NCBI GenBank assembly: GCA_032988165.1
Contig: JANTQF010000065.1
Coordinates: 1 to 64,000 of the forward strand
Reading direction: 5' to 3'
Source: Emmonsiellopsis sp. PD_33
Lineage: Eukaryota > Ascomycota > Eurotiomycetes > Onygenales > Ajellomycetaceae
DNA length: 64,000 nucleotides
Translations under genes and position numbers: made by a program
Part shown: positions 12,597 through 24,530 of the stretch, in pieces
Layout: each line of letters opens with the position of its first letter
How positions within the stretch are numbered: the stretch's first letter is position 1
Notes under the pieces: generated by a model
The model's input: only the letters and a program-made list of their open reading frames with translations
Told to the model about the DNA's origin: nothing
The model's database searches: none

Positions 12597-12976
12597 TTCG
12601 TGAAGGGAGAGGGCGTCGTGGAGGGGAGGTTTGTTAGGACGGAGTACGAAACTATGGTATCCCTCATAAGCACCTCTGTAACCTATCTATCTATAGATCC
12701 GTTAGCCAATCGCGAGTCTGTCCCTCTGCCAGTGGCCTTAGGTTGAGGCGAGATCTTTACTAGTAGTACTGAGAGAATTCAGCCACAGTCTCCTTTGTAG
12801 TAGTTCGCTGTCTTGGCACTGGGCATTTTAAAGTGTCAGCACGTGAGCTGTCGCCTTGCGGCCCAGGACCTAGTCCTCCTGTGTCTCAACCTTCCCCAGC
12901 CAACCCCAGAAGCTCATATAGAGCTCGCCAGGGAGCGACGCGATACCGTTCTTGTTATTGATGAATTATTGGCTTC
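12597..12976. other. Intergenic, NIF3-like to hypothetical gene
   Basis: A 380-bp tandem gap. It contains an open frame at 12813-13076 in another frame that overlaps the next gene's first exon; I take that frame as a shadow. No other feature seen. Confidence 0.4.
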
Positions 12977-14029
12977 ATGGGAATGGAATCCCAGCATTCT
13001 ACTGTTTCGGGCTCTGGATCCTACTCCCATGCTGGACCTCTCGCGGCCTGCTCTATCTATCAAATCATTCGGCTGAATCCCACAGAACAACTGATCGTTG
13101 AGCCCCTACGATGGACTGGGCGTCATATTGAGCTATTACAATGCGCTTTTGAAGAGCCGTGCCTGGCATCATCAGTTGGGTCGGGCCCCGTTGGTGGGAA
13201 ATCCGGCGGTCGTTTCGTGAAAGCATTTCTCAGTCAGAGAGAAGAGGCTTGGCGGGACTTGATAATTCGAGAGATATTCATATCTCCTGAGTGCCCCTTT
13301 ACAGCATTGTTAGCTTGGGAACCCTTCTGCCCTTTTTTATCTGCTTCTGGATGCTAACTAGATAGCTTACAGAGACAATCTTCATTTTTACTTCAATCAA
13401 CGCCATATCTGCGCTCTTCCCTGCACTGTTTTCTTTCCTCGAGGCGACCGCCATCGGATGGCCAAGGGATGCGTGCCTGCTGTTGCTGCATATATTGACC
13501 GCGCCTGGATCGACAGCCTGCGCTCGAATAACCTACGCCCAGGCAAAGTTAGACGGCACAGCGAAGCCACAAGCGCCCTATTTAGACTCAAGTTAAAGAA
13601 GATCACTCCCCAGGAACCCCTACACGACCCGTACATTGTGGCGTTGTTAATAGCCATGGCCCAACTCCAACGGGGGGCTCTGCAGTCAACACACCATGAG
13701 AAGCAGCTTGATACATACTCTAGCTTCTTGGTATATTACACCTTTTCTAGGCTGAACTCATGGTTCACGTACTCCAGGCTAACGAAATCTATATTTAGTG
13801 CCGAGTATTACTGACTGATATCAATGATACAACATGCATTCACCTCTTTACAGCAGATATTCCCTCCTCATTTCTCCAGAAACTCGATTTCCCTTCAATC
13901 CCGCCTTCTGCATTGCCATTTGTTTCAATCCGGCATACTATGATTCCATATAAACCATATAAAACTTTTCGCAGCCGCATTTTTCCACTTCTGCTCCCTG
14001 GATATCTAAACCCGGACTCAGGTGGCTGA
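12977..14029 (+). CDS. Fungal hypothetical protein, 306 aa
   Basis: I do not recognise a named family. Three exons (12977-13308, 13373-13730, 13799-14029) give 306 residues. Both introns are about 65 nt, each with a GCTAAC branch site 13-20 nt before the acceptor. The first donor is GTTAGC and the second GTATAT. The middle exon encodes HFYFNQRHICALPC and a stretch PHDPYIVALLIAMAQLQR-like in character (here LHDPYIVALLIAMAQLQR). The last exon encodes VLLTDINDTTCIHLFTADIP and then IPYKPYKTFRSRIF. The phase-consistent splicing, protein-like composition and matching branch sites argue for a real gene. No signal peptide or membrane segment is evident. The first Met is simply the first in frame after a stop; a further 5' exon is possible. 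Confidence 0.7.
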
Positions 14030-14124
14030 GGCAAATTTCATTGGCATCGTCTATACAATTATGAGGAACTGGCATTGATAGGCCCCAAACGGAGCTTACA
14101 ATACAGTCATTCGAATGTATAGGA

Positions 14125-14537
14125 TCAGAAATCAGGAAGGAGAATAGCTACTCTCCCATGTCCATAAAACTTAGGAGCTAGTGCTGCCCAGGCATATCCA
14201 AGGCTTTCGAGTTCGTAGGCGCGAACAATCTGAAGTTCCGCCATCTGGCTCAAAACTGCTATCCCTTCTTTTGGGCCTTGGATCAGATTTTTGATACAAG
14301 GATGAACCCCGCTTTTATTTTCGGAACGAATTCTGTTCTCCAGGAGAGGAGGAGAGGAAGAATATCGCTGGGCTGTTTACAGATGACTCTGCAGGCAAAC
14401 AGGTATTGGGTTCCCCATCGACTAGCAGTGCTTTCCCACGAGTGTGATTGTTGAAGACTCATGAAATTTACTGCTTGCTGAGATGAAGCCGCGGCAAGGA
14501 AGGCACTGGGGTTTCTAATCTGGTCGTAATATGCCAT
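14125..14537 (-). CDS. Tentative small fungal protein, 101 aa
   Basis: Unrecognised. Two exons (14440-14537, 14332-14125) give 101 residues starting MAYYDQIRNPSAFLAAASSQ. The second exon encodes LIQGPKEGIAVLSQMAELQI and then ESLGYAWAALAPKFYGHGR, which reads like conserved protein and not like random translation. The donor chosen (GTGGGA) is weak; the stronger-looking GTAAAT donor nearer the start would put the second exon out of frame with this sequence. The 5' splice site is therefore uncertain and the exact product may differ. It is convergent with the 306-aa gene, with only about 95 bp between their stop codons. Confidence 0.45.
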
Positions 14538-16209
14538 GATTGAAAAATCAGAAAGGATGGAGGACAGGAGCAATGATATTAAGGATAGATAGATTGCGCG
14601 GAGAGACTACAATAAATATAGGTGAAATGGCTAAAAAGGCACAGGACAGAAAATAACATCTCTGCCTCGTGCTCTGTCGATATTCCTTGTAGATAGATGA
14701 AGCCTCACTTCGGGAACCATCACTGATTGACCCAATTGATTTTCTCTCATCCCATGCCCAGAACATGCCGCATGAATTTTGGACAAGGCTCTTCGAGAAT
14801 AGTAGTAGCTCTCCACCCCAAAGGCCTAACCTGAGGGAAACAATGCAAGTCACTGGAGACTTTGGATGTAACCTCGGCCGAGGGCCCTCCTTGACCCTGC
14901 CTGGCGAACCACGCTTCTCCGGCGTAACGAGGAAAGATGCCGTGCTAGCAGTACATCTATCATCGGACTGTCTGCGTACGGTATTCTCCATCCTGACGTC
15001 CTGGCAACAAGGTCACCTTGCTAGAAGGAACCGAGACACTTTGTGCATAGGATTCCGTACATAGCGGTTGAGTGACGGAAGGACTCACACGGCGGTTTGG
15101 CTTGAGGTGTTGGCGAGCCATGGCAATCTATCCGTCTCCTGGCAAGGTCGGCCATGCATCGATCAACCTGGAAGGTTGCGCCAGATCTGAGCCCTTATCT
15201 TCCTGGGATGCTATCTACAAAATGTAGTGTGACTTGCCATTTCATAGCTACTAGTAGAGAGAGAAAAAAAGAGAGAGAGAGCCCATTCTTGCCCCCTTGA
15301 AACAAAAGAGGGATAGGGCGAAGAGAGAATGGCGAAATGACGGGTTCAGATGAAAGAAGGCGGTCCATAGACGAAACATCTTGTATTTCTTTTGGGCAGA
15401 GTTTCAAGCGGACAACCCAGGCATCAGGGGAGTAATAAGTATTTGCCATGAGTCCCGGAAGCCTGGTTTGATATCGGCGCCTGGCTGGTGTGGCTGGTGC
15501 GGTCATCGCCGTCAAAGTTTGTCAGCAGCCGCTGCTCCCCAGGGCCCAATAGTTGTATGGAGTAGAGCCGCATCCAACATCCAACTCTCCTCGCTGGTGA
15601 TTTACTTAGAGCCCAACAACACTCTGCTCCATTCCGTCCCAAACCTGAACCCGTCAATAACAAGCAGTGAATTCCTACTCCTGTCCGTTCCTTGCATCTC
15701 GATCTCTGCGCATTATCCCCCCCATTCTCTGCCTCCCCTAGCGCCGTCAGTCACACGCCTGCCTACCAAGCAACCCCCACATCACCCTCCGTCTCTAAGC
15801 CCCGTCCATCAGCCGCTCTGCAACCTAGATTCTGCCAGTCATCCATCCCTGAAGAAGCCTGAGTCCTCAGAACGACCGACCTTGCTGAGTCTTCGCCGTT
15901 CCAACCCTCCAGCAACGACACCACCACGCTGCACCCCCTCCCAGTCCCCCCTCCCCGTCTTTCACCACGCCTCCTCAAACTAGAAAGAGGCGTGCCTGCG
16001 AGGCTGTTGATGACGAGGTCAATACATCCAGTACAAGATCTACCACGGGAGCAGGCGCCCAACTTGATATAGCTGCGGTACAGAAGAAGGTCCGGCGAGC
16101 CCTTGAGGATTCGGGCGACCCGCCGTCTCCTCATCTCCTCCAGAAGAGGGTCGTCGATCTCGCTGCTCCTGCTGCCATAGAGACGACTACGACCAGCACC
16201 AGTACCACT
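14538..16209. other. Intergenic, 5' region of the ariadne-type gene
   Basis: Pyrimidine-rich toward its right end (about 15650-15980), as expected for a fungal promoter/5' UTR. A 200-aa open frame at 15381-15983 is Pro/Ser-rich and looks non-coding. A second frame, open without a stop from 15889 to 16209, runs in phase into the next gene's start codon (see findings). GA-rich repeats occur near 15256-15282. Confidence 0.5.
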
Positions 16210-18001
16210 ATGGATTCAGACGACGAGTTTCTTACTGATGGCTCGAGCCAGGGGGATATGTTGGATATGCAGGGGAGTGAGGATGAGAGCTTGGCTGAAG
16301 GTGAGCTTGGCCCTGTTTTTTTTTGGTTTTTGTTCCGTCTCTTGCGTTTGGATCGGCTACATGCTGGTGGATGATGTGTTCTAATAGTGTTTGTCTTTTT
16401 ATAACAGATTTCGGTGACGATGATTTTGGCGGCTCCTTCTCCTACGATAAGGACATGATCAAGCAGTCTCGGAAACCCTACGAGGTTGATTTCAAAGTTC
16501 TGAGTACAGAAGATATCCAACGAGAGCAGAATGTGCAAATACAGGAGGTTTCTTCGATCCTGGGCCTTCCACCAGAGTCAGCAGCTATCTTGCTACGATA
16601 TGGCCGGTGGAATAGAGAGAAACTGATCGAGTCGTACATGGAACGTCCAGATGAAATCCAGGAAGAAGCTGGTGTTGGTTCTTCTTTTTCGGGCACCCCA
16701 AAGACAGAAGTGATTCCTGGGTTTACCTGTGATATATGCTGTGACGATGACGACGATTTGGAGACATATGCTATGCGATGTGGTCATCGGTTCTGTGTCG
16801 ATTGCTATCGGCATTACCTTGGCCAGAAGATTAGAGAGGAAGGAGAGGCGGCGAGGATACAGTGTCCACAACATGATTGCCATCGTATCGTCGATTCTAA
16901 GACGTTGGACTTTTTAGTGACGGAGGATCTGAGAGAACGGTATGGACTTTTCCGTCTGAATAATCCCGATTTGATGTTTGGATATAATCTAACCATGCTT
17001 TTCCAATAGCTACCACATCCTTTTAATGCGGACCTACGTGGACGACAAGGAAAACCTGAAGTGGTGTCCTGCCCCCAACTGCGAATTTGCCGTCGACTGC
17101 CCGGTCAAGAAACGCGAGCTCAATCGCATTGTTCCAACCGTCCAATGCAGCTGCACCCATAGTTTCTGCTTCGGCTGCACTCTCAACGACCACCAACCAC
17201 CGCCCTGCACCCTAGTCAAGAAATGGCTCAAGAAATGCAAAGACGACTCAGAGACTGCAAACTGGATATCCGCGAATACCAAGGAATGCCCAAAATGCGC
17301 GTCGACGATCGAAAAAAACGGTGGATGCAACCACATGACCTGCCGGAAATGCAAACACGAATTCTGCTGGATGTGTATGGGCCCGTGGTCTGAACATGGA
17401 ACTAGCTGGTACAACTGCAACCGTTTCGAAGAAAAATCGGGCACCACTGCCCGCGATGCCCAGGCTCGCTCGAGACAGTCGCTGGAACGATATCTCCACT
17501 ATTACAACCGGTATGCGAACCACGAGCAGTCTGCCAAGCTGGACAAGGATCTCTATCTCAAGACGGAGAAGAAGATGATGAGCTTGCAATCCCAGTCTGG
17601 GATGTCGTGGATCGAAGTACAATTCCTTGACACCGCGTCTCACGCGCTTCAGCAGTGCCGACAGACGCTGAAATGGACATATGCGTTTGCCTTTTACCTT
17701 GCCCGCAACAATCTGACGGAGATTTTCGAAGATAACCAGAAGGATCTAGAGATGGCGGTTGAGAGCCTCAGCGAGATGTTCGAGAAGCCGATCGACCAAC
17801 TATCGGATCTAAAGGTCGATATCTTGGATAAGACCGCGTATTGTAACAAGCGGCGGGTGATTCTGCTGAGCGATACTGCAGAGGCTTTGAAGAATGGTAT
17901 GTTCCCGTTATATATCTACTCCCAGTTTGGATTCTGATGAGCTAACTTTTTGGTGTCTTTTAATAGAGGAATGGTCATTCAACGTTGACTTGAGCAGCTA
18001 A
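16210..18001 (+). CDS. Ariadne-type RBR E3 ubiquitin ligase
   Basis: RING-between-RING ligase of the HHARI/ariadne class, which passes ubiquitin from E2 to a cysteine in RING2 and then to substrate. Four exons (16210-16300, 16408-16939, 17010-17896, 17967-18001) give 514 residues. The N-terminus is acidic (MDSDDEFLTDG..., FGDDDFGG) as in HHARI. RING1 begins CDICCDDDDD (about residues 135-185), followed by the IBR (CPAPNCEFAV ... CSCTHSFCFGC) and RING2 (CPKCASTIEKNGGCNHMTC) with the catalytic Cys in GGCNHM, about residue 314. A helical C-terminal ariadne domain follows (SRQSLERYLHYYNRY onward), which holds the ligase inactive in relatives until it is released by a neddylated cullin partner. 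All key Cys/His positions appear present. Confidence 0.94.
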
Positions 18002-21000
18002 ATCTGTACCACCATGAAAAAACTACATAAACAACCCTCTTGAAGTCTGCCCATATACAGATTTTTCTTTTCAAGCGAACTTGTGTTGGTTCCATACATT
18101 TCACTGTTTTCTCATTCTTCTGCCCTTTCCTCTGGTATGTGTCTATCAGCCTTGCCCGAGACATGCATAGAGGCGTTCCGAGGGTTAAGTGGGGGACCAA
18201 GCTGGTCTAAACATTAAAAACGAAAAGAAAAGAGAAGAAAGGAGTTTGTTTATTACCGACATGCACGTGCACATTCTATTTCCCAAACCAATATACATTT
18301 CGGTCCCCCTCAACGTCAATGCTCTGACACTCGCCGCTCTGATTCTCACCTTTCTTGTTTCCCCTGGGCACACCCACATATTCCATACCTACATTCATAT
18401 TTTTTCCCCTACATGGCCGGCGATCGCATTGCATGTTTTTTTTTTTTTTTTTTTTATGCCTTCCGTTCTTATTTCCGCGCTTTTCCACCCCTTTTCTTTT
18501 ATGCTATTCTGATAGCTCGGGTTCAGATTCGGATTTATTATTTACTAGTACTAGTATTACTATTACCCTTTGAATTGCTTTCACGTATGGCGGTGCATCG
18601 GCGGGAAGGTGGGGTTGGGGGAACGGTTTTGTTGTTGAGATGGGGCATGAAAGGAATGGAGTGAAATGGAATGAAATAAATGATTTTTTTATGATATTGT
18701 TGATCATTGTTGTTGCTGTTTTGTTGTATGGGGATGGTTTGACACAGAGACACAGATACATCATAAATATGTAGTTAATAGTTAACATCTACTCATGATA
18801 AGATAGATTGATGAAATGCCTAACTACACATATGATATAGATACACGGATACATAGTCCACTTCCAGCCCTATCTACCTACCTACCTACCTGCCTACCTA
18901 CCAGTCCATGTATAGCCAAGCCAAGCTGGCAGATCAAATTGAGCTCTGACATCCTTGCATACATACATGGATGGATACATATATAGGCAACACCATTTTC
19001 CCTCTCCCCCCTTGCCTCTTCCACTTCCACTTCCACTTCCCCGCCCCCGGCCCCGACCCCCTACCTGCTGTACCGGGTGGCCTAATTACCATATCAAGCC
19101 CCTAACTAACCCCCCAGAACCAAGCCTAGCCACATTGGAACGCCATCCGTACATAATGTACATTACATACATATCTGTAATGGATTCGGCTACATCTATT
19201 ACCATTACCAGCAGAATACGAACGAACGAATGAATGACCGAGCACAAAAGGGGGCGAAGCAGCCAGACACAGACGAACTAACTTAAACTATCTCTGTTAA
19301 CTACTCGATGAGAAAGAAGTATCCGTCATTACTACGTAGGTAGATCGGGATTCGGGAGCGCGGGTCCGCGGGGAGGGGAGGGGGGCGAGGGACGGGAGAA
19401 AGAGACATGGGAGGGGAGGTTAGTTTATCTTATCTGATGGAGATTAGATTGATTGATTGATTGATTGATTACAATAATGCATGTACATGTAACCTTGGAA
19501 CTTCTAGACTTCTAGTAGGATCTATGTAACTAGTTACATAGTTAACTACTTACGGAGGCGGGATGTAAGAGTACACTAATTCCATAGGAGGATAGGAGGG
19601 AGGACATGTAACTATGAGAGTTGAGATATCGATGACATTGACAGCATGCAGCGTGTGGTGGCTGCGTAACTAGTTATGTAGGCAAGCCAGCTTGCCCCGT
19701 CAGTCGCTGAAAAGGGGGTTTTGACATGGATATCTACCTGTTATCTAGTTGCCTAGTATGTTACGATGTCGTAGGTGGGCGGCTGCATGCAGAGTTAACT
19801 ATGGATCAGCTATCCTTATCCCCGAGTCGGGGTCGGCTTGCGGAGTTGGGAGGTTGAACCATGTGACTTTTTATGGGACAGCGGCCTGGGGGATGGTTTC
19901 AATCTGATAAAAATCGAGGTGATTGCTATTCTTTTTAGTCAAGTGGGGTTAAAAGGGAAGAGCTAGATAGTAGTTATCGATTTTTTAGGCGTGTTTCTTT
20001 TGCGGAGAGAAGAGCCTTGATGAGAGGATTTGCCGAGGCGAGTTAGTTATGAAGAAAAACCCGTCAGAAGTGGAACCTAACAATCATGGAGGTTTGTTAC
20101 CTTTTTGCCGTCGCAATTATTCTTAATGAATTGTTATTGTATCTCGCCTGGCTGCATAAAAGCGTTAACTAATAAAATGGGTGTGGCGTAGTTCTCCCAC
20201 CGCCCGCAGGATCTGATAAGGGCGCGCAACAACATCCCGAGATCTCCGGAGATAGATAACCTGACGAGCGCAAAGAAAGAGTTTCTGCCCAGCGCTGCCA
20301 AGCAGATGCACTTGGAATCCGCTGCTGGACAAGAGGCTAGTATTCTCTCCGATGAATGCGCCCATTGACTCATTTCTTTTCGCGATGCTTGTTCCATTCC
20401 ATGCACAGACGTTGTGCGACAGCTTGCAGCTGCGATTTCGGAGCCGCGGAGAATGAACAGTACATCCTGGGCTTTTTCTGGTTTCCCTTTTCTGGCCGGT
20501 GGTTTTTGTATCTATTGCGGCGGGTAGTTTGAACGGATTTCCGAAATACGCCCTCTCTCTCCGGCTGCTGGATGAGAATCCTAATGCTGGCATGCTGACA
20601 CACGGCTATGACGGCTGCGGAGGTACGTCTCGGTCACCGCTCGTGGAGGATGTGCGGTGCAACCCCGAAGCCTGCGGGCTCTGCTCTTGGCCAATACGGG
20701 CTGGGGAGGATGGATTGAATTGAGACGCAAGGTCAGAAGCGCTTGTCATGATGACACCGCGAAGAATGGAGGCGCCATTCCCCCGAATGCCGTGCAAGTA
20801 CGCGTCCGGAGCAGCTGAGGCTGGCCTAGCGCGCTCTGAAGCTGGAGTTGGCGGTTGACGAGGGCGAGATATCTAAATATCCAAAAGCAAGATCCAACAT
20901 AGAATTCAGATATTGTAGCTGACAGGCTGTAGTGATTCCTGCTGCTGTCGGGAAACAAAAAAGTGCTGGGCCAGAGCCCACTTGCTGGGTAAATAATATT

Positions 21001-21381
21001 TATGGGGGCCGAGAAATAGTTTGTCTGGGTGCTCCGTAGCTGAATATTTAACTAATCGGCCACATCAAAGCCAAATCCCGCCACAACCCATTTTCTGCCA
21101 GCTTCAACATCGCCAGCTTCCATTCCACCCACGTCTGTTTCCTCTCCTCTCTGCTCCTCTCCCCTCTCGACTCTCCCATTGACGCAGCTGGTCGCCGCTG
21201 TCCTCGCTATCACCCTTGGCGTGCCCACCGCCAGCCCTTCTCTCCGTTTCACCCTCTCTTCCTTGACCTGACGCCGCCCACTCTTCCACCGCCCACCCTC
21301 TGCCTCAACCTCCGCGATACCGCAGCCCTGAAGGTCCAGGTCGAACCAGGCAGCCCCGGCTGCACCGAAACAAAGCCTTTC
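18002..21381. other. 3.4-kb intergenic region
   Basis: No gene I can support. It has a 20-T run at 18436-18455, a GATT array near 19450-19468, and short TAG/TAC-rich repeats around 18875-18905 and 19500-19560. Minus-strand frames at 20370-20750 could be joined through a GTACCT donor into a basic protein, but I know no family like it and the splice is weak, so I do not call it. The right end (21060-21381) is CT-rich and is probably the promoter/leader of the mitoferrin gene. Confidence 0.5.
18436..18455. repeat. 20-nt T homopolymer
   Basis: Uninterrupted run of 20 T about 430 bp past the ariadne-type stop codon. Length in the true genome may differ because homopolymers are prone to sequencing error. 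Confidence 0.8.
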
Positions 21382-23058
21382 ATGGCTTCTTCTCCCGATC
21401 ATGTCCCCGGCGAGGAATACGAGTACGTGCTCCCTCTCCCATCCGCCCGTCTGCCGTGGAGCTTTTTTTTTTTGGTGTCATATATTTTTGATATCGGTGC
21501 AGGCTGACGTGCTGGGACTCATTTTGGGTATATATAGCTATGAAGCCCTCACAGGCGATTACACCCTTGGCCACAATATGCTGGCGGGCGCCTTCGCTGG
21601 CATTGCTGTACGTGCTGACTCCGACCAATATCCCGCCCATCCTCGCTGCGGCTCGGAACAGTTTTCCCCTCGGATATTGGCCAATTAGTATGGAAACTGA
21701 CGGTTTCATTATAGGAGCACTCTGTCATGTACCCTGTTGACTTGCTCAAGGTAAACATAACCCCCCTAGGCTTCTGGTCTTCTTTTTACCCTGCAGTACA
21801 GCTTCGCTGCTCCCCGGGGTTGCAAAATTTACTTGATAAACAAACATCTGTTGCTCCTCCGCGTATCCTATACTCAACAATTCGCTGACCTGTGCCTAAT
21901 TCATTGTCATAGACTCGAATGCAAGTCCTGAATCCTTCCTCTGCTGGATTATATACCGGCCTTAGCAATGCGGTCACAACGATATCCCGAGTCGAGGGCT
22001 GGCGGACATTATGGAAGGGAGTGTCCAGTGTGATTGTTGGCGCTGGTATGCTCCCAGAATATCAGTTCATGTCGTAGCATACGCTCGATTATTCGGATTG
22101 CCATGATTTTCGATACTGATAGTTTTTTCGCGCCAGGTCCCGCCCATGCCGTTTATTTCGGCACTTATGAAGTGGTGAAGGAATTCGCCGGAGGCAATGT
22201 CGGCAGCGGACATCATCCCCTTGCAGCTGGTAAGTATCTGCGCTGCGCTGCTTTTAATATCCATTGAACAGGAAGCGTATATGCTGCTCAATTGACTAGG
22301 GCTAACATGGTATATTAGGATTGAGCGGAGCATGTGCCACCATTACTAGCGACGCTCTCATGAACCCCTTTGACGGTACGGATGCCCTTTCGATCTACCG
22401 TAGCATCGCAATACTGATATTTCGAGAACAGTGATCAAGCAGCGCATGCAAGTTCACGGCTCCGCACACAAAACCATTATCCAATGCGCGCGGAGCGTCT
22501 ACCGCACAGAAGGTCTTCGCGCATTCTACGTCTCCTACCCCACCACCCTCTGCATGACGATTCCCTTCACTGCTACCCAGTTCATCGCCTACGAATCGAT
22601 TTCGAAAGTTATGAACCCATCCAAGGCGTACGATCCATTCACCCACTGTATCGCCGGTGGCTTGGCCGGTGCGGTCGCGGCGGCGATCACCACACCCCTT
22701 GATGTGATCAAGACGGTCCTCCAGACTCGAGGCCTTGCTGAAGATGTCGAGGCTCGTTCTGCTCGTGGGCTGTTCAATGCCGCTAGCATCATCAAGCGCC
22801 AGTATGGCTGGTCTGGTTTCCTTCGCGGAATGCGCCCTAGAATTATCGCCACCATGCCTAGTACCGCTATTTGCTGGTATGTTCTTTATTTTCTCTTCCT
22901 GATATGACGCATTCCGGAATGTTTCGGGATATCCCATTCGTATCTTGCGTTGTTCACTATTTTTTTTCCTTTGCATTATTCTAACCTCGAATAGGACTTC
23001 ATATGAAATGGCCAAGGCCTACTTCAAGCGCCAGAGCGTCTCCGAATCCCTCTCGTGA
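21382..23058 (+). CDS. MRS4: Mitoferrin, mitochondrial iron carrier (Mrs3/Mrs4)
   Basis: SLC25-family inner-membrane carrier bringing ferrous iron into the matrix for haem and Fe-S synthesis. Eight exons (21382-21422, 21538-21607, 21715-21750, 21913-22045, 22137-22229, 22319-22375, 22432-22876, 22995-23058) give 312 residues. Three carrier repeats are present with signatures YPVDLLKTRMQ, NPFDVIKQRMQ and TPLDVIKTVLQTRG. Mitoferrin hallmarks are MLAGAFAGIAEHSVMYP in helix 1, GPAHAVYFGTYE in helix 2 and the Met-rich matrix-side residues of helix 4 (LCMTIPFTATQF). The protein ends ESLS. A 36-nt third exon splits the first carrier signature. The gene is unusually intron-dense compared with its neighbours. 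No defect is seen. Confidence 0.95.
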
Positions 23059-24530
23059 ATAACAGCTCCCATGAACGATTTCGCCCTCTCAGCCCCCTAA
23101 CCCCCTCTGCACATACGACTACTTGTGTAGACCCAGGCGGTCTCTGGAATCTATTTGAACGGTCTCCCCACCCCACTATTTCCCACCTTTAATGCATGAC
23201 AGAAAAACACAAGAGGCGTGAGATTTTTAATGTCCCGGTCAACAGCTAGAATATTTCCTTCGGGGAGGGTTGGTTCCTCCAGGTTTAATTCTCATTTTTC
23301 TCAAATCAATTTACCTCTTTGGGTTGGCGTTTCTGGGCATGGAAAGCGGTTTCTCTGGTACAAGCAAAAAAAAAGTGCGGGAACGTTGAGTTGGTCGATA
23401 TATATATCCTCTCAGCATGGCGGATTTGAAATGCTCGTCTTTATATTTCCCCCCCTCCCCTTTCCCTTGTGTTCCCGAATACCTCTTTCTATTTTTGTAC
23501 CTTCTATCCTCTTTTGGATTTATGTATTTCTTTTCTTTTTTGTTTTCTCTCCCTGTTTTGCCATCCTGTATGCTTTTCATGCTTCCCACGTCTTTTCCTT
23601 TGCCGCTCCCCCCCCCTACTATATGCCCATTTTGTTGGAAGCTAGCAAACTGGTTCGCATTGGTTTAGAATCTGAATATGCGGGAGAAAAGCGTCTCAGC
23701 ACCCTCGCGGCAGCCTACCCTCCGTACCCTTTTTCCAGTTGTTCTTGGAGGGTATATCTTCTTGCGGACGTGTTTTATTCGCACCGGATGAAGGGTGGGT
23801 TTTTTTGCATTTCCTATTTCTTGGGATCCAGGGAGATACTTCTTGCGCATTCTGGGATGAGGGCTACGCTGTAACTATTTCTGTTTGCAGGGAAAGGATG
23901 ACTGATTGAATGATTGACTGTATAGATAGAGAGCTAGTGTATTGATAGATGAATGCTTTGCTGATGTTCTCAAACTGATAATTTCTTTTTGATATTGGTT
24001 CTAGAACGAGGCTAGCGCGGGCTGTTCCCCCCCACGTCACTCGACGGCAAAACCAACTTCCTTTGCCGCAGAGCCTCATGCCAACCTCAACGGCCTTCCA
24101 TACCGTAATTCTCCCCTGAGTTTCTTCCGTTAGCAGCCCATCTCCCCCTTCTACAGCAATCCCAATTCCACAATCCGCTGCATGCCCACAGCCCAATGCC
24201 GTCTCGACCCAATCGCTAACCTGGCGAGGGACACCATCCCACCCGCGCAAAGTGTGGAACGGGTCACGAGTTGAACCAGGAAATCTCTCTCTTGCCAGAC
24301 GACAGCTGGCGGCTGTGTCGCGAAACGGCGGAAAGCTAGGTTGTGTGCGGGATTGCTTGCCGGCTTGCTTCCTTTGTTTCGATAACTTCCTGGGGAGAGC
24401 TGTCTGGTCTTTGATACCCCGCGCTGGAGACGAAAAAACTGCCTTACCCAGGTACTACCTAGAGATTATCTCATCCGAACTTCACATGGCGGAGGCGGGC
24501 TGAGTCCTGTCCCCCTCTATTGTCGAGCCA
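23059..24530. other. Intergenic, mitoferrin to AAA ATPase
   Basis: T/C-rich in 23430-23640, probably the mitoferrin 3' UTR and beyond. The open frame at 23218-23874 is aromatic- and Ser-rich and looks spurious. The right part is presumably the promoter of the AAA gene. No other feature seen. Confidence 0.5.

Noticed and set aside
13741..13814. Read-through end of the 306-aa gene at 13814
   Set aside because: The segment contains a donor, GCTAAC branch site and TTTAG acceptor; splicing gives a longer, protein-like C-terminus.
15381..15983. 200-aa frame upstream of the ariadne-type gene
   Set aside because: Pro/Ser/Leu-rich translation of a pyrimidine-rich leader, with no recognisable motif, and it conflicts with the in-frame stretch leading into the real start.
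20370..20752. Possible two-exon basic protein on the minus strand
   Set aside because: The joining splice site is weak and I recognise no family; RNA evidence would be needed.
23218..23874. 218-aa plus-strand frame after mitoferrin
   Set aside because: Aromatic- and Ser-rich translation of T/C-rich 3' sequence, with no motif.
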